A stretch of DNA of 64,000 nt from Nocardia asteroides (GTDB lineage: Bacteria > Actinomycetota > Actinomycetes > Mycobacteriales > Mycobacteriaceae). The stretch lies in assembly GCF_900637185.1 (NCBI RefSeq), contig NZ_LR134352.1, positions 3,152,001-3,216,000 on the forward strand. The letters run 5' to 3'. Of the stretch, positions 49,289 through 58,948 are shown piece after piece. Position 1 is the first letter of the stretch, and each line of letters begins with the position of its first letter. The notes under the pieces were generated by a model. That model made no database searches. It was not told the origin of the DNA and saw nothing but the letters and a program-made list of their open reading frames with translations. The translations under genes and the position numbers were made by a program.

Positions 49289-49933
49289 TCAGTCCTTGCC
49301 CCCGGTGAAGGCCAGCGAGGTGCCCAGCCCGATCATCACCAGGCCGCCGGTGCCGCCGACCGCGGCCATGCGGCGAGGCGTACGGGCGAGCCAGCCGCGC
49401 ACGGAATCGGCCGCGAGCGCCCAGAGCGTATCGAAGATCAACCCGAACAGCGGGATACAGATGCCGAGCACCAGCATCTGCTGCGGCACCCCACCGCGCG
49501 CCGGGTCGACGAACTGCGGCAGCAGCGCCGCCAGGAAGACGATGGTCTTCGGATTCGCGAAACCGAAGACGAAACCGTCGCGCAGCACCGCGAGGGTGGA
49601 GTAGCCCGCCGCCACGTGACCCGGCCGTAGCGCCGCGGCCAGGTCACCGCGATGCCGGATCGCCTGCACGCCGAGATAGACCAGGTAGCCCGCGCCGATC
49701 AGTTTCACCGCGGTGAACACCGCCACCGACGTGGCGACGAGCGTGCCCAGGCCTACGGCCACCGCGATGACCTGCACATACACCCCGGCTGAATTGCCGA
49801 CCACGGTCAGCACCGCCGCCCGCCTGCCCACCGTGAGCGCCCGGCTGATCGTGAAGAGCACACTCGGTCCCGGCACCACCACCAGCAGGAACGCCAGCCC
49901 CGCGAAGGAGGCCAGATGCGTCATCGACACCAT
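49289..49933 (-). CDS. LysE/RhtB-family exporter
   Basis: 214 residues from ATG 49933 (ATG 49924 also possible). Six-helix amino-acid or metabolite exporter: FAGLAFLLVVVPGPSVLFTI is the family signature, followed by GYLVYLGVQAIRH, RDGFVFGFANPKTIVFLAAL and LPQFVDPARG. Substrate unknown, likely an amino acid or homoserine-like compound. Confidence 0.9.
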   Translation of the reverse strand: MVSMTHLASFAGLAFLLVVVPGPSVLFTISRALTVGRRAAVLTVVGNSAGVYVQVIAVAVGLGTLVATSVAVFTAVKLIGAGYLVYLGVQAIRHRGDLAAALRPGHVAAGYSTLAVLRDGFVFGFANPKTIVFLAALLPQFVDPARGGVPQQMLVLGICIPLFGLIFDTLWALAADSVRGWLARTPRRMAAVGGTGGLVMIGLGTSLAFTGGKD

Positions 49934-49998
49934 GACGATCAACGGTATCCACGCGACGATCGGGAGGCAACGGTGTTTCCGCTCCTAGACTCGCCGGC

Positions 49999-50556
49999 AT
50001 GGGAGAACAGAAGCAGCGGATGCTGGCGGGGGAGTTGTACCGGGACAGCGATCCGGAGCTGGTGGCCGAACGGCAACGAGCGCAACAGCTCTGCGACGAG
50101 TTCAACCGCACCGGCCCCGACGAGACCGGCCGCAGGACCGAGCTGCTCGGCACGTTGCTGGGCAAGCTCGGCGACGGGTCGTGGATCATGCCGCGGTTCC
50201 AGTGCGACTACGGGTACCTGATCGAGATCGGGGCCAACAGCTTTCTCAACTACGACGCGATCCTGCTCGACTGCGCGCCGATCGTGATCGGCGACGACTG
50301 CTCCATCGGCCCTCGCTGCCAGCTGCTCACCGCGCTGCACCCGATGGACGATCACGAGCGGCGCAGGCAGCGGTGGGAGTCGGCGGCCCCGATCCGGATC
50401 GGGAACAACGCCTGGTTCGGTGGCGGCGTCATCGTGTGCCCCGGGGTGACCATCGGTGACGACGTGGTGGTCGGCGCGGGCAGCGTGGTCACCCGCGACC
50501 TGCCGGACCGGGTGTTCGCGGCGGGCAACCCGGCGCGGGTGATCCGGCAGCTGTAG
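49999..50556 (+). CDS. Maltose/galactoside O-acetyltransferase-like enzyme
   Basis: 185 residues. N-terminal MAA domain ([20 protein letters not shown]) and a left-handed beta-helix of hexapeptide repeats ([60 protein letters not shown]). Catalytic His lies in TALHPMD. It transfers an acetyl group from acetyl-CoA to a sugar hydroxyl, possibly for detoxification or envelope sugar modification. Confidence 0.92.
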   Translation: MGEQKQRMLAGELYRDSDPELVAERQRAQQLCDEFNRTGPDETGRRTELLGTLLGKLGDGSWIMPRFQCDYGYLIEIGANSFLNYDAILLDCAPIVIGDDCSIGPRCQLLTALHPMDDHERRRQRWESAAPIRIGNNAWFGGGVIVCPGVTIGDDVVVGAGSVVTRDLPDRVFAAGNPARVIRQL

Positions 50557-50599
50557 CACGGCGGCGCGTCGCCGGGTCGCGTCCGACGGGCCGCCGCAA

Positions 50600-50611
50600 T
50601 ACTGTCTTTCC
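50600..50611 (+). promoter_or_regulatory. -10 element for a leaderless ppc transcript
   Basis: TACTGT (TAnnnT) at 50600-50605 lies 6 bp before ATG 50612, and no ribosome site is present, so ppc mRNA is probably leaderless. Confidence 0.45.
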
Positions 50612-53383
50612 ATGGGCGAATCGCGGCACGTGCAGGAGCAGGAAGCGACCCGGCCGCTGCGCGAGGACATCCGGTTCCTCGGCGGCATCCTGGGCGACAC
50701 CATCCGCGATCACGAGGGCCCCGAGGTCTTCGACTTGATCGAGCGGGTACGCATCGAGGCGTTCCGGGTGCGCCGCGAGGAGGTCGAGCGCAGCGCCGTC
50801 GCCGACATGCTCGACGGCACGCCCACCGAGGTCGCGATCCCACTGATCCGGGCCTTCAGCTATTTCGTGCTGCTGGCCAATCTCGCCGAGGACATCCAGC
50901 GCGACCGCCGCCGCGCCGCGCACGTGTCGGCGGGCGAGCCGCCGCAGGACTCCTCCCTCGCGGCCACCTACGCCAAGCTGGACGCGGCCGCGCTCGACGG
51001 CGCGACGGTCGCCGACCTGCTCACCGACGCGCTCGTCTCGCCGGTGATCACCGCGCATCCCACCGAGACGCGCAGGCGCACCGTGTTCGACGTGCAGGCC
51101 AAGATCACCGAGCTGATGCGGCTGCGCCGCAGGCTGGAACCGGGCGACCCCGGCTTCGGCGACTCCGAGCTGCGGATCCGCCGCGAAGTGCTCACCCTGT
51201 GGCGCACCGCGCTGATCCGGTTGGCGCGCTTGCGGATCCAGGACGAGATCTCGGTGGGCCTGCGCTACTACGACCTCACCCTCTACGACGTGATCCCGGC
51301 GATCAACGCCCAGGTGCGCGCCGCCCTGCGGTCGCGCTGGCCCGAGGTGGAGCTGCTGCCGCGCCCGATCCTGCGCCCCGGCTCCTGGATCGGCGGCGAC
51401 CGCGACGGAAATCCCTTCGTGACAGCCGAAGTCGTGCACACCGCCGCCGAGCAGGCCGCCGCCTACGCGTTCGGGCGGTACCTCGACGATCTGGTGGAGC
51501 TGGAGAAGTCGCTGTCGCAGTCGGCGCGGCTGGTGCCGGTGACCCCGGCGGTGGCGGCGCTGGCCGAGGCGGGTTACCCCGATCCCGCGGTCTTCGCCGA
51601 CGAGCCGTATCGCCGTGCGCTGCACGCGATCCGGGCCCGCCTCAGCGCCACCGCCGCACGGGCGCTGGGTGATCTCCCGGAGAACGGCCTGGCCACCACG
51701 GCCGTGCCGTACCCCACCCCGCAGTCGGTCCTCGACGACCTCGACGCGATCGACGCCTCGCTGCGCGCCAGCGGTGACGCGCTGCTGGCCGACGACCGCC
51801 TCGCCGCCCTGCGCCACGCGATCGAGACCTTCGGTTTCCATCTGCAGGGCCTGGACATGCGGCAGAACTCGGAGGTGCACGAGCAGGTCGTCACCGAACT
51901 GCTGGCCTGGTCGGGCGTGCATCCTGACTATCCGAGCCTGACCGAGGACGAACGCGTCGAGCTGCTCGCGAACGAGCTGCGCATCCGCAGGCCGCTGCTC
52001 GGCCCGCACGCGCAGCTCAGTGACCTGGCCACCAAGGAACTGGGCGTGCTACGCGCGGCCAAGGAGGTCGTCGACACCTTCGGCGCCGCGGCCGTCCCGA
52101 ACTACATCATCAGCATGTGCACCTCGGTCAGTGACATGCTCGAGGCGGCCCTGCTGCTCAAAGAGGCGGGCATCCTCGATCCCGGCACCGCCGCGGGCGC
52201 GCCGCGCAGTCCCGTCGGCATCGTCCCGCTGTTCGAGACCATCGAGGACCTGCGGGCGGGCGCCACGACTTTGGCCGCGGTGCTGGAGGTTCCGGTGTAC
52301 CGCGACCTCGTGGCGGCCGCGGGCATGCGGCAGGAGGTGATGCTGGGCTACTCCGACTCCAACAAGGACGGCGGGTACCTGGCCGCCAACTGGGCGCTGT
52401 ACCGGGCCGAACTGGAACTGGTGGAGGTGGCCGCGAAGGCGGGAATCCGGTTGCGGCTGTTCCACGGTCGCGGCGGCACCGTCGGTCGCGGCGGTGGTCG
52501 CAGCTACGACGCCATCCTGGCCCAGCCCGCCGGCGCGGTGCGCGGGTCGCTGCGGCTCACCGAGCAGGGTGAGGTGATTGCCGCGAAATACTCCGAACAG
52601 GGTGCGGCACACCGCAATCTGGAATCACTGATCGCAGGCACGCTGGAATCGACCCTGCTGGATGTGGAAGGCCTCGGCGACGACGCCGAACCGGCCTACG
52701 AACTGCTCGACGACCTGGCCGCCCGCGCCAGGGCCGCCTACGCGCACCTGGTGCACGACACCCCGGGTTTCGTCGAGTACTTCCGGCAGTCCACCCCGGT
52801 GGCCGAGGTCGGCGACTTGAACATCGGCAGCCGTCCGGCCTCGCGCAAGCCCACCAACTCGGTGTCGGATCTGCGCGCCATCCCGTGGGTGATGGCGTGG
52901 AGTCAGGCGCGGGTGATGCTGCCCGGCTGGTACGGCACCGGCACCGCGCTCGAGGACTGGGTGGGCGGTGACCCCGCCCGGCTGGCCCGGCTCACCGAGC
53001 TGTACCGGCGCTGGCCGTTCTTCCGCACGGTGCTGTCGAACCTGGCCCAGGTGATGGCCAAGAGCGACCTCGACATCGCCGCGCGCTACGCCGACCTGGT
53101 GGAGGACGCGGCCCTGCGCGCCCAGATCTTCGGGATGATCCGCGACGAACACACCCGCACCATCCGCATGTACGAAGCGGTCACCGGCCACGACGAACTG
53201 CTCAGCGACAACCCGTCGCTGGCCGAGTCCATCCACAACCGCTTCCCCTACTTGGAGCCGCTGAACCAGCTCCAGGTGGATCTGCTGCGCAGGCTGCGCG
53301 GCGGTGACGACTCCGAACTGGTGAAGCGGGGCATCCTGCTCACCATGAACGGCCTGGCCACCGCCCTGCGCAACTCGGGCTAG
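50612..53383 (+). CDS. ppc: Phosphoenolpyruvate carboxylase
   Basis: 923 residues. Fixes bicarbonate onto PEP to give oxaloacetate, replenishing the TCA cycle. Catalytic His in [18 protein letters not shown] (near residue 150), then [20 protein letters not shown] and the [20 protein letters not shown] loop that holds the second catalytic histidine region. C-terminal [20 protein letters not shown] and the final NG are family hallmarks; standard length. It converges with the small secreted-protein gene, 3 bp apart. Confidence 0.97.
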   Translation: MGESRHVQEQEATRPLREDIRFLGGILGDTIRDHEGPEVFDLIERVRIEAFRVRREEVERSAVADMLDGTPTEVAIPLIRAFSYFVLLANLAEDIQRDRRRAAHVSAGEPPQDSSLAATYAKLDAAALDGATVADLLTDALVSPVITAHPTETRRRTVFDVQAKITELMRLRRRLEPGDPGFGDSELRIRREVLTLWRTALIRLARLRIQDEISVGLRYYDLTLYDVIPAINAQVRAALRSRWPEVELLPRPILRPGSWIGGDRDGNPFVTAEVVHTAAEQAAAYAFGRYLDDLVELEKSLSQSARLVPVTPAVAALAEAGYPDPAVFADEPYRRALHAIRARLSATAARALGDLPENGLATTAVPYPTPQSVLDDLDAIDASLRASGDALLADDRLAALRHAIETFGFHLQGLDMRQNSEVHEQVVTELLAWSGVHPDYPSLTEDERVELLANELRIRRPLLGPHAQLSDLATKELGVLRAAKEVVDTFGAAAVPNYIISMCTSVSDMLEAALLLKEAGILDPGTAAGAPRSPVGIVPLFETIEDLRAGATTLAAVLEVPVYRDLVAAAGMRQEVMLGYSDSNKDGGYLAANWALYRAELELVEVAAKAGIRLRLFHGRGGTVGRGGGRSYDAILAQPAGAVRGSLRLTEQGEVIAAKYSEQGAAHRNLESLIAGTLESTLLDVEGLGDDAEPAYELLDDLAARARAAYAHLVHDTPGFVEYFRQSTPVAEVGDLNIGSRPASRKPTNSVSDLRAIPWVMAWSQARVMLPGWYGTGTALEDWVGGDPARLARLTELYRRWPFFRTVLSNLAQVMAKSDLDIAARYADLVEDAALRAQIFGMIRDEHTRTIRMYEAVTGHDELLSDNPSLAESIHNRFPYLEPLNQLQVDLLRRLRGGDDSELVKRGILLTMNGLATALRNSG

Positions 53384-53386
53384 CGG

Positions 53387-53554
53387 CTAGAGGCAGACGC
53401 TGATGCTGATCGGGCCCACCGGGATGCTGGCGCAGACGGCGACCGAGCCGACGACCGGCTGAGCGGTGGCCGCCGAAGCGGTACCGGCGCCGAGGGCGGT
53501 GACGGACAGGGCGAGCGCGGCGACGGCGAACGGGCGGGCGGTCTTGGCGAACAT
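53387..53554 (-). CDS. 55-residue secreted protein
   Basis: ATG 53554, with CGAGG 8-9 nt upstream, encodes a signal peptide MFAKTARPFAVAALALSVTA ending TASA. The mature peptide is about 26 residues (ATAQPVVGSVAVCASIPVGP, then ISISVCL) with two cysteines, likely joined by a disulfide. Hydrophobic mature sequence and no known family. Similar very short secreted proteins with a C-terminal cysteine are common in Nocardia, but the role is unknown. Confidence 0.7.
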   Translation of the reverse strand: MFAKTARPFAVAALALSVTALGAGTASAATAQPVVGSVAVCASIPVGPISISVCL

Positions 53555-53661
53555 ACGGCGATCCTCGGGGTAGAACGGTGGAGCAGCCCCGGTCCGGGGC
53601 GGGCCCCATCACAACACGGGTGCGTCGCCGATGTCCCGGACATCGCCGGAAACGTTGTGGC

Positions 53662-54072
53662 TCAGTCCGTTACGACGGCGAACGCGTCGATCTCCACCAG
53701 CATCTCCGCGCGGGGCAGGCCGGTGAACACGGTGGTGCGCGACGGGAGCACGCCATGGGAGGTGTGCTCGGTGACGAATTCACCATACGCCTCGTTCATG
53801 ACGGCGAAATGCTCGCGCTCGGTGAGGTAGACCCGCAGCATCACCACATCGTCGAAGCTCGCGCCCGCCGCCTCGACGATCGCCTTCACGTTCAGCAGCG
53901 TGCGGGTGGTCTGGGCGGCCACATCGCCCGGGTACAGGTACTCGTTCGTGTGCGGGTCGACCGGGCCCTGGCCCGAGACCTGGACGAACGGGCCCTTGCG
54001 CACGCCCTGGGAGAACGTGTGGGCGGGCGCGGGCGCGTCGGTGGTGCGCACGGCGATCTTCTCGGCGGGCAT
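53662..54072 (-). CDS. RidA-family protein
   Basis: 136 residues. FSQGVRKGPFVQVSGQGPVD, then ARTLLNV-like TTRTLLNVKAIVEAAGASFD, VVMLRVYLTEREHFAVMNEA and RTTVFTGLPRAEMLVEIDAF. RidA proteins hydrolyse reactive enamines/imines released by PLP-dependent deaminases; this fits the PLP deaminase gene at 56045 in the same cluster. 6 bp after the IclR gene, so co-transcribed with it and the kinase. Confidence 0.9.
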   Translation of the reverse strand: MPAEKIAVRTTDAPAPAHTFSQGVRKGPFVQVSGQGPVDPHTNEYLYPGDVAAQTTRTLLNVKAIVEAAGASFDDVVMLRVYLTEREHFAVMNEAYGEFVTEHTSHGVLPSRTTVFTGLPRAEMLVEIDAFAVVTD

Positions 54073-54077
54073 GGAAT

Positions 54078-54848
54078 TCAGCCTTTCCTCGGGGGGACGG
54101 CTCGGCGGGGGTCCCAGCCGAGCTCGGTGGAGATGGCCTCGGCGGTGGCTCTGACCTGGGGCAACAGTGCCAGCACCTGCTCGTGGTCGAGCAGCACGTC
54201 GGGCACCGAGACCGAGACGGCGGCCACCACGGCGCCGATGCCGTCGCGTACCGGCACGCCGATGCAGTTGACGAAGCTCTCGTGTTCCTCGTGGTCCTCG
54301 GCGAAGCCCTGGGCGGCGACCCGGTCCAGTTCGGCCAGGTACTGCTCGGGACCACGCAGGGTGCGGGTGGTGAAGGGGTGGTAGTCCAGGCGCGCGGCGA
54401 CCGCCGCCCACTCGGCCCGGGGCAGCGCGGCCACCAGGACCTTGCCGACGGCGGTGCAGTGCAGCGGCGCGGGACGGCCGATCCGGGAATACATGCGCAC
54501 CGCCTGTTCGGCGTCGACCTTGTCGATGTAGACCGCGTCGCCGGATTCGTAGGCGGCCAGGTGCACCGTCTGCCCGGTGGCGGCGCCGAGCGCGCTCAGA
54601 TGCGGCCGTGCGACGGTGCGGACGTCGCGGTTCTCCAGCGCGTGACTGGCCAGTTCGAACATGCGGGTGCCCAGCGAATACCGGTGCGCGGCGTCGCGGA
54701 CCACGAACCGTTCGGCCTGCATGGTCTGCAACAGCCGCAGCACCGTCGACTTGTGCACCCCGAGCCGTACGGCCAGCTCGTCGAGGGACTGCGAATCCTC
54801 GCCGAGCGCGAGGAGAATGGACAGGGCGCGCGACACGCTTTGACTCAT
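54078..54848 (-). CDS. IclR-family regulator
   Basis: 256 residues. Winged helix SVSRALSILLALGEDSQSLD, then LAVRLGVHKSTVLRLLQTMQ. The effector domain shows YIDKVDAEQAVRMYSRIGRP, LHCTAVGKVLVAALPRAEW and FVNCIGVPVRDGIGAVVAAV. Overlaps the kinase gene by ATGA. IclR/KdgR relatives control sugar-acid pathways; the likely operators are the overlapping palindromes at 55956-55982 in the divergent promoter. Confidence 0.92.
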   Translation of the reverse strand: MSQSVSRALSILLALGEDSQSLDELAVRLGVHKSTVLRLLQTMQAERFVVRDAAHRYSLGTRMFELASHALENRDVRTVARPHLSALGAATGQTVHLAAYESGDAVYIDKVDAEQAVRMYSRIGRPAPLHCTAVGKVLVAALPRAEWAAVAARLDYHPFTTRTLRGPEQYLAELDRVAAQGFAEDHEEHESFVNCIGVPVRDGIGAVVAAVSVSVPDVLLDHEQVLALLPQVRATAEAISTELGWDPRRAVPPRKG

Positions 54849-55885
54849 GGCCCGATCGTCCCATCCAGCGTGTCCGGGTAGCGCAGCCCGGCCCAGTCGG
54901 TCTCCGGCAGCGCCGCCAGGCGTCGAATGTCCTGTACCGGAGGGATTTTCGCGACATCGCCGGTGGCGGTGAGCGTGGCGGCGGCGCACAGGTGGCCGTA
55001 GCGCAGCCGGGTGCGCGGGTCGGCGCCGTGCAGCAGGGCCGCGAGGTAGCCGCCGGCGAACGCGTCGCCCGCGCCGATGCGTTCGGTGACGGTGAGCCCC
55101 AGCGCGGGAACCTCGACGACGGTGTCGCCGTCGAATCCGGTGACGCTGTGCCGGTCGTTCTTGACGATCAGCTGGGCGGGTTCGGGGAACAGCGCGCGCA
55201 GCGCCGCCGGGTCGCCGGTGCCGAAGATCTCGGCGGCCTCGTCGGCGCCGAGCAGCGCCACGTCCGCGCCGCGCACGTGCGCGGCGAGTTCGTCGGCGGC
55301 CCGGTCGATTCGTGAACCCCACAGTGCCGGACGGTAATTCAGGTCGAAGCTGACGAGTCTGCCCCGGCGCGGCAGGGCGAGCAGGGTGCGGGTCAGCTGA
55401 TTCGCCGACGCCGACAGCGCCACGGTGATCCCGGTGACATGCACCAGGTCCGTCCCGTCGAGCAGCGCGGCCGCGGCGCGGGAGGCGAGGTCGGCGGGCG
55501 ACAGCGCGCTGGCCGCGGAGCCCGCGCGGTAATAGTGCATGCGACTGGCGTGGGTGGGCAGATCGTGCGCGGCGCCCGACCCGCTGCCCCGTTCCTTGAC
55601 ATAGACCCCGGTGGGCCGCGTCGGGTCGACCGCCACCGCCCCGACGTCGACGCCCTGGGCGGCCAGCTGCGTCGTGAGGTAGCGGCCGAAGCCGTCGTCG
55701 CCGACCCGTGAGAGCCAGGCCGCGTCGACACCGAGCTGGGTGAGCACGGTCGCCACATTCGCCTCGGCGCCGCCGGCGCCACGGTCGAACTGCGCCGACT
55801 GCTCGAGCGGTCCCGGCCGGGCGACGAGCACCGCCAGGCCCTCGCCCACGGTGACCGCCCGGGGCGGCGCCGATGTTGCCTGCAT
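54845..55885 (-). CDS. kdgK: PfkB-family sugar kinase, probable 2-keto-3-deoxygluconate kinase
   Basis: 346 residues from ATG 55885. Ribokinase/PfkB fold: GGAEANVATVLTQLGVDAAW, VGDDGFGRYLTTQLAAQGVD, SFDLNYRPALWGSRI (typical of KDG kinases) and catalytic GAGDAFAGGYLAALL. It would convert 2-keto-3-deoxygluconate (KDG) to KDPG, feeding the aldolase encoded at 58945. Divergent from the deaminase gene, first of the minus-strand operon kinase-IclR-RidA. Confidence 0.85.
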   Translation of the reverse strand: MQATSAPPRAVTVGEGLAVLVARPGPLEQSAQFDRGAGGAEANVATVLTQLGVDAAWLSRVGDDGFGRYLTTQLAAQGVDVGAVAVDPTRPTGVYVKERGSGSGAAHDLPTHASRMHYYRAGSAASALSPADLASRAAAALLDGTDLVHVTGITVALSASANQLTRTLLALPRRGRLVSFDLNYRPALWGSRIDRAADELAAHVRGADVALLGADEAAEIFGTGDPAALRALFPEPAQLIVKNDRHSVTGFDGDTVVEVPALGLTVTERIGAGDAFAGGYLAALLHGADPRTRLRYGHLCAAATLTATGDVAKIPPVQDIRRLAALPETDWAGLRYPDTLDGTIGP

Positions 55886-55955
55886 CACCTTGTCCGGCCT
55901 TTCGTGGTTGCGGTCACTGCCTCCTGGATGCACAATAACGAGCAGAAACATTCAG

Positions 55956-55982
55956 TGCAACCAGCGTTGCACATTATGCAAT
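55956..55982. promoter_or_regulatory. Overlapping palindromes, candidate IclR operator
   Basis: GTGCAAC-CAGC-GTTGCAC (55956-55973) overlaps TTGCA-CATTA-TGCAA (55968-55982). They lie between divergent starts at 55885 and 56045, where one regulator could control both operons. A related string TGCACAATAA occurs near 55930. Confidence 0.7.
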
Positions 55983-56044
55983 GTCAACCCGGTATGACCG
56001 AGCGGACCTGGATGCGCCAGGGCCGGTCGACGGAAAGGGATGCT

Positions 56045-57325
56045 GTGACGATCGACAACGCCGTCGTGGACGCGCTCGCCGACGCGGTACTCGGACCGCA
56101 CGACAAGAGCGTGCCGCCCGCCGCGTGGGGGCGCACCGTGCGCGACTATCTCGCCGCTGCGCCCGACCTGGCCGCCTGGCAGACCCCGCTGCTCACCCTC
56201 GATCGCGGCCTGCTCGACGCCAATATCGCGCTGATGGCGGAGTGGACCGCCGCCGCCGGAGTCGCCCTGGCGCCGCACGGCAAGACCACCATGGCGCCGC
56301 AGCTGTGGCGCGACCAGCTCGTCGCCGGTTCGTGGGCGATCACCCTGGCCACCGGCTGGCAGGCGCAGCTGGCCCGCTCGTTCGGCGTGGGGCGGATCAT
56401 GCTCGCCAACACCCTGGTCGATCCGGCCGGATTGGCCTGGGTCGCCACGGAATCCGCGCGCGACACCGGCTTCGAGTGCTACTGCTGGGCCGACAGCGTC
56501 GCCACCGTCGACCTGATGGACAAGATCCTGCGCGACACGCCGCCCGGCCCGCGTGTCCGGGTGCTGGTCGAACTCGGCGGCCCGCACGGGCGCACCGGGG
56601 CGCGCACCCGTGCCGAGGCGCTGGCGGTCGCCGCCGCACTGGCCGACAGTGACCGGCTCACGCTCGCGGGCGTCTCGGGATACGAAGGCGCGCTGGCCCA
56701 CGACCGCAGCGCCGCCGGTGTCGCCGCGGTGCGCGGCTACCTGGCCGAACTCGCCGCCCTGCACACCGAACTCGCCGCGTCCGGGGCCTACGCCGGTCCG
56801 GCGATCGTCACCGCCGGGGGCAGCGCCTATCCCGAACTCGTCGTCGGCGAGCTCGCCCGGCTGGCCGACGCGACCACCACGGTCGTGCTGCGCAGCGGCG
56901 CCTATCTCGTCCACGACGACGGCTTCTACGCCGGCATCTCCCCGCTCACCGCCCCGGCGGTGGAACCGGGCCTGCGCGCGGCCATGCACGGCTGGGCGCG
57001 CGTGGTCTCGCGGCCCGAGCCGGAACTGGCCCTGCTCGACGGCGGCAAACGCGACTTCCCGTTCGACGAGGGTCTACCGGTGCCCCAGCTCGTCGTCGGC
57101 GGCGACCCGCTGCCCGCGGGCGCCGAGGTGACCGCCCTCAACGATCAGCACGCCTTCCTGCGGCTGCCCGGCGCCGACGCCGCCGATCTGCCGGTGGGCA
57201 GCATCGTGCGGCTCGGCCTGTCGCACCCGTGCACGGCCTTCGACAAGTGGCGGCGCATCCCGGTGCTCGACAGCGCCGCCGCGGCGCGGCCTCGCGTGGT
57301 CGACCTGATCCACACCTACTTCTGA
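56045..57325 (+). CDS. DSD1-like PLP-dependent amino-acid/amino-sugar-acid deaminase
   Basis: 426 residues from GTG 56045 (AAAGGGA upstream). Alanine-racemase-type TIM barrel: TPLLTLDRGLLDANIALMAE, PLP-binding Lys80 in VALAPHGKTTMAPQLWRDQL, and a C-terminal D-serine-dehydratase-like metal-binding domain (ALNDQHAFLRL, LSHPCTAFDKW, where His and Cys can bind zinc). Family members dehydrate or deaminate D-serine, D-threonine or 2-amino-2-deoxy-D-gluconate. With KDG kinase and KDPG aldolase next door, D-glucosaminate to KDG plus ammonia is the most fitting reaction (inference). Confidence 0.83.
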   Translation: MTIDNAVVDALADAVLGPHDKSVPPAAWGRTVRDYLAAAPDLAAWQTPLLTLDRGLLDANIALMAEWTAAAGVALAPHGKTTMAPQLWRDQLVAGSWAITLATGWQAQLARSFGVGRIMLANTLVDPAGLAWVATESARDTGFECYCWADSVATVDLMDKILRDTPPGPRVRVLVELGGPHGRTGARTRAEALAVAAALADSDRLTLAGVSGYEGALAHDRSAAGVAAVRGYLAELAALHTELAASGAYAGPAIVTAGGSAYPELVVGELARLADATTTVVLRSGAYLVHDDGFYAGISPLTAPAVEPGLRAAMHGWARVVSRPEPELALLDGGKRDFPFDEGLPVPQLVVGGDPLPAGAEVTALNDQHAFLRLPGADAADLPVGSIVRLGLSHPCTAFDKWRRIPVLDSAAAARPRVVDLIHTYF

Positions 57326-57334
57326 CGGACAACC

Positions 57335-58948
57335 ATGACCGACTTGCTGTTTCGCGACATCGACATCGTCGACGGCACCGGCGCCCCGCGCCGCCGCGGC
57401 GACGTCCTCCTGCGCGCGGGCCGGATCGCCGACATCGCCCCGGCCCGCTCGCTCGATGTCGACGCGAGAGTTGTTCCGGTGCGGCCCGGTTCGGTGCTCG
57501 CGCCCGGATTCGTCGACATGCACGCGCATTCTGACCTGCACCTGCTCACCCACCCGGACCACCTCCCGAAGATCACCCAGGGGGTGACGACGGAGGTGAT
57601 CGGCCAGGACGGGCTGTCCTACGCGCCGATCGACGACGCCGCGCTCGCGGTGGTGCGCAAGCAGATCGCGGGCTGGAACGGCAACCCGTCCGACCTCGAC
57701 TTCTCCTGGCGCACCGTCGGGCAGTATCTGGACCGGCTCGACGCGGGCATCACCCCCAACGCCGCCTACCTGGTCCCGCAGGGCACCCTGCGGCTGATGG
57801 CCGTCGGCAGCGAACGGCGCCCGGCCACCACCGCCGAGATCGACCGGATGTGCGCGCTGCTCGCCCAGGGCCTCGACGAGGGCGCGGTCGGCATGTCCAG
57901 CGGCCTCACCTACACCCCCGGCATGTACGCCGACACCGGCGAACTGGCCGCGTTGTGCGCGGTCGTCGCCTCCTACGGCGGGTTCTACGCCCCGCACACC
58001 CGCTCCTACGGCGCGGGCGCGCTCGAGGCCTACGCGGAGATGCTCGGGCTGGCGAAGGCCACCGGCTGCGCCCTGCACCTCACCCACGCCACCATGAACT
58101 TCGGCGTGAATCGCGGCCGCGCACCGGAATTGCTCGCCCTGATCGCACGGGCGCGCGCCGACGGCTGCGACGTCACCCTCGACACCTACCCCTACCTGCC
58201 CGGCTCGACCACCCTGTCGGCGCTGCTGCCCAGCTGGGCCATGTCGGGCGGACCCGACGCCGCGCTGGCCCGGCTCGACGACCCCGCCGAGCGCGCCAGG
58301 ATCGCCGCGAACGTGAACGTCACCGGCTCCGACGGCTGCCACGGCGTCACCGTCGAATGGGAGACCATCCAGATCAGCGGCGTCGGCGACGACGCGCTGT
58401 CCGGGCACGTGGGCCGCACCGTCGCCGAGATCGCCGGGGACAGTGGGCAAGAGCCGGTCGAGGTGTTCTTCGACCTGCTGCGCCGCGACCAGCTCGCGAC
58501 GACGATCCTGCAGCACGTGGGCCACGAGGACAACGTGCGCGCGATCATGGTCGACCCCGGCCACATGGGCGGCAGCGACGGCCTGCTGGTCGGCGCCCGG
58601 CCGCATCCTCGCGCCTGGGGCACCTTCCCGCGCTACCTGTCGCGCTATGTCCGCGAGCTGGGCGTCCTCGAGCTCGAGGACTGCGTGCACCACCTCACCG
58701 GCCGCCCGGCCGCGCGGCTGCGACTGGCCGAACGCGGCCTGGTGCGCACCGGATACGCCGCCGACCTGGTCGTCTTCGACCCGGCCACGATCCACGACAC
58801 CGCGACCTTCGACCATCCGCAGCAGCAGGCGCGCGGCATCCAGCACGTGCTGGTCAACGGCGCCTTCGCCGTCGAGGACGCAGTGCCCACCGGCGTGCGC
58901 GCCGGGCGCGCGCTGCGGCTGGACCCCACGCGAGAGGAGACCCGATGA
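57335..58948 (+). CDS. N-acyl-D-amino-acid deacylase family amidohydrolase
   Basis: 537 residues. Amidohydrolase with small beta-sandwich N-terminus (LLFRDIDIVDGTGAPRRRGD), metal ligands His63/His65 in APGFVDMHAHSDLHLLTHPD, GMSSGLTYTPGMYADTGELA, HLTHATMNFGVNRG and a catalytic Asp in GGSDGLLVG. Such enzymes remove N-acyl groups from D-amino acids. In this cluster the likely substrate is an N-acetylated amino-sugar acid, giving the amine for the deaminase encoded just upstream (9 bp gap). The aldolase gene overlaps its stop by ATGA. Confidence 0.88.
   Translation: MTDLLFRDIDIVDGTGAPRRRGDVLLRAGRIADIAPARSLDVDARVVPVRPGSVLAPGFVDMHAHSDLHLLTHPDHLPKITQGVTTEVIGQDGLSYAPIDDAALAVVRKQIAGWNGNPSDLDFSWRTVGQYLDRLDAGITPNAAYLVPQGTLRLMAVGSERRPATTAEIDRMCALLAQGLDEGAVGMSSGLTYTPGMYADTGELAALCAVVASYGGFYAPHTRSYGAGALEAYAEMLGLAKATGCALHLTHATMNFGVNRGRAPELLALIARARADGCDVTLDTYPYLPGSTTLSALLPSWAMSGGPDAALARLDDPAERARIAANVNVTGSDGCHGVTVEWETIQISGVGDDALSGHVGRTVAEIAGDSGQEPVEVFFDLLRRDQLATTILQHVGHEDNVRAIMVDPGHMGGSDGLLVGARPHPRAWGTFPRYLSRYVRELGVLELEDCVHHLTGRPAARLRLAERGLVRTGYAADLVVFDPATIHDTATFDHPQQQARGIQHVLVNGAFAVEDAVPTGVRAGRALRLDPTREETR

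Noticed and set aside
54609..55315. Plus-strand frame over the IclR and kinase genes
   Set aside because: Antisense shadow with Arg/Gly-rich composition and no start signal.
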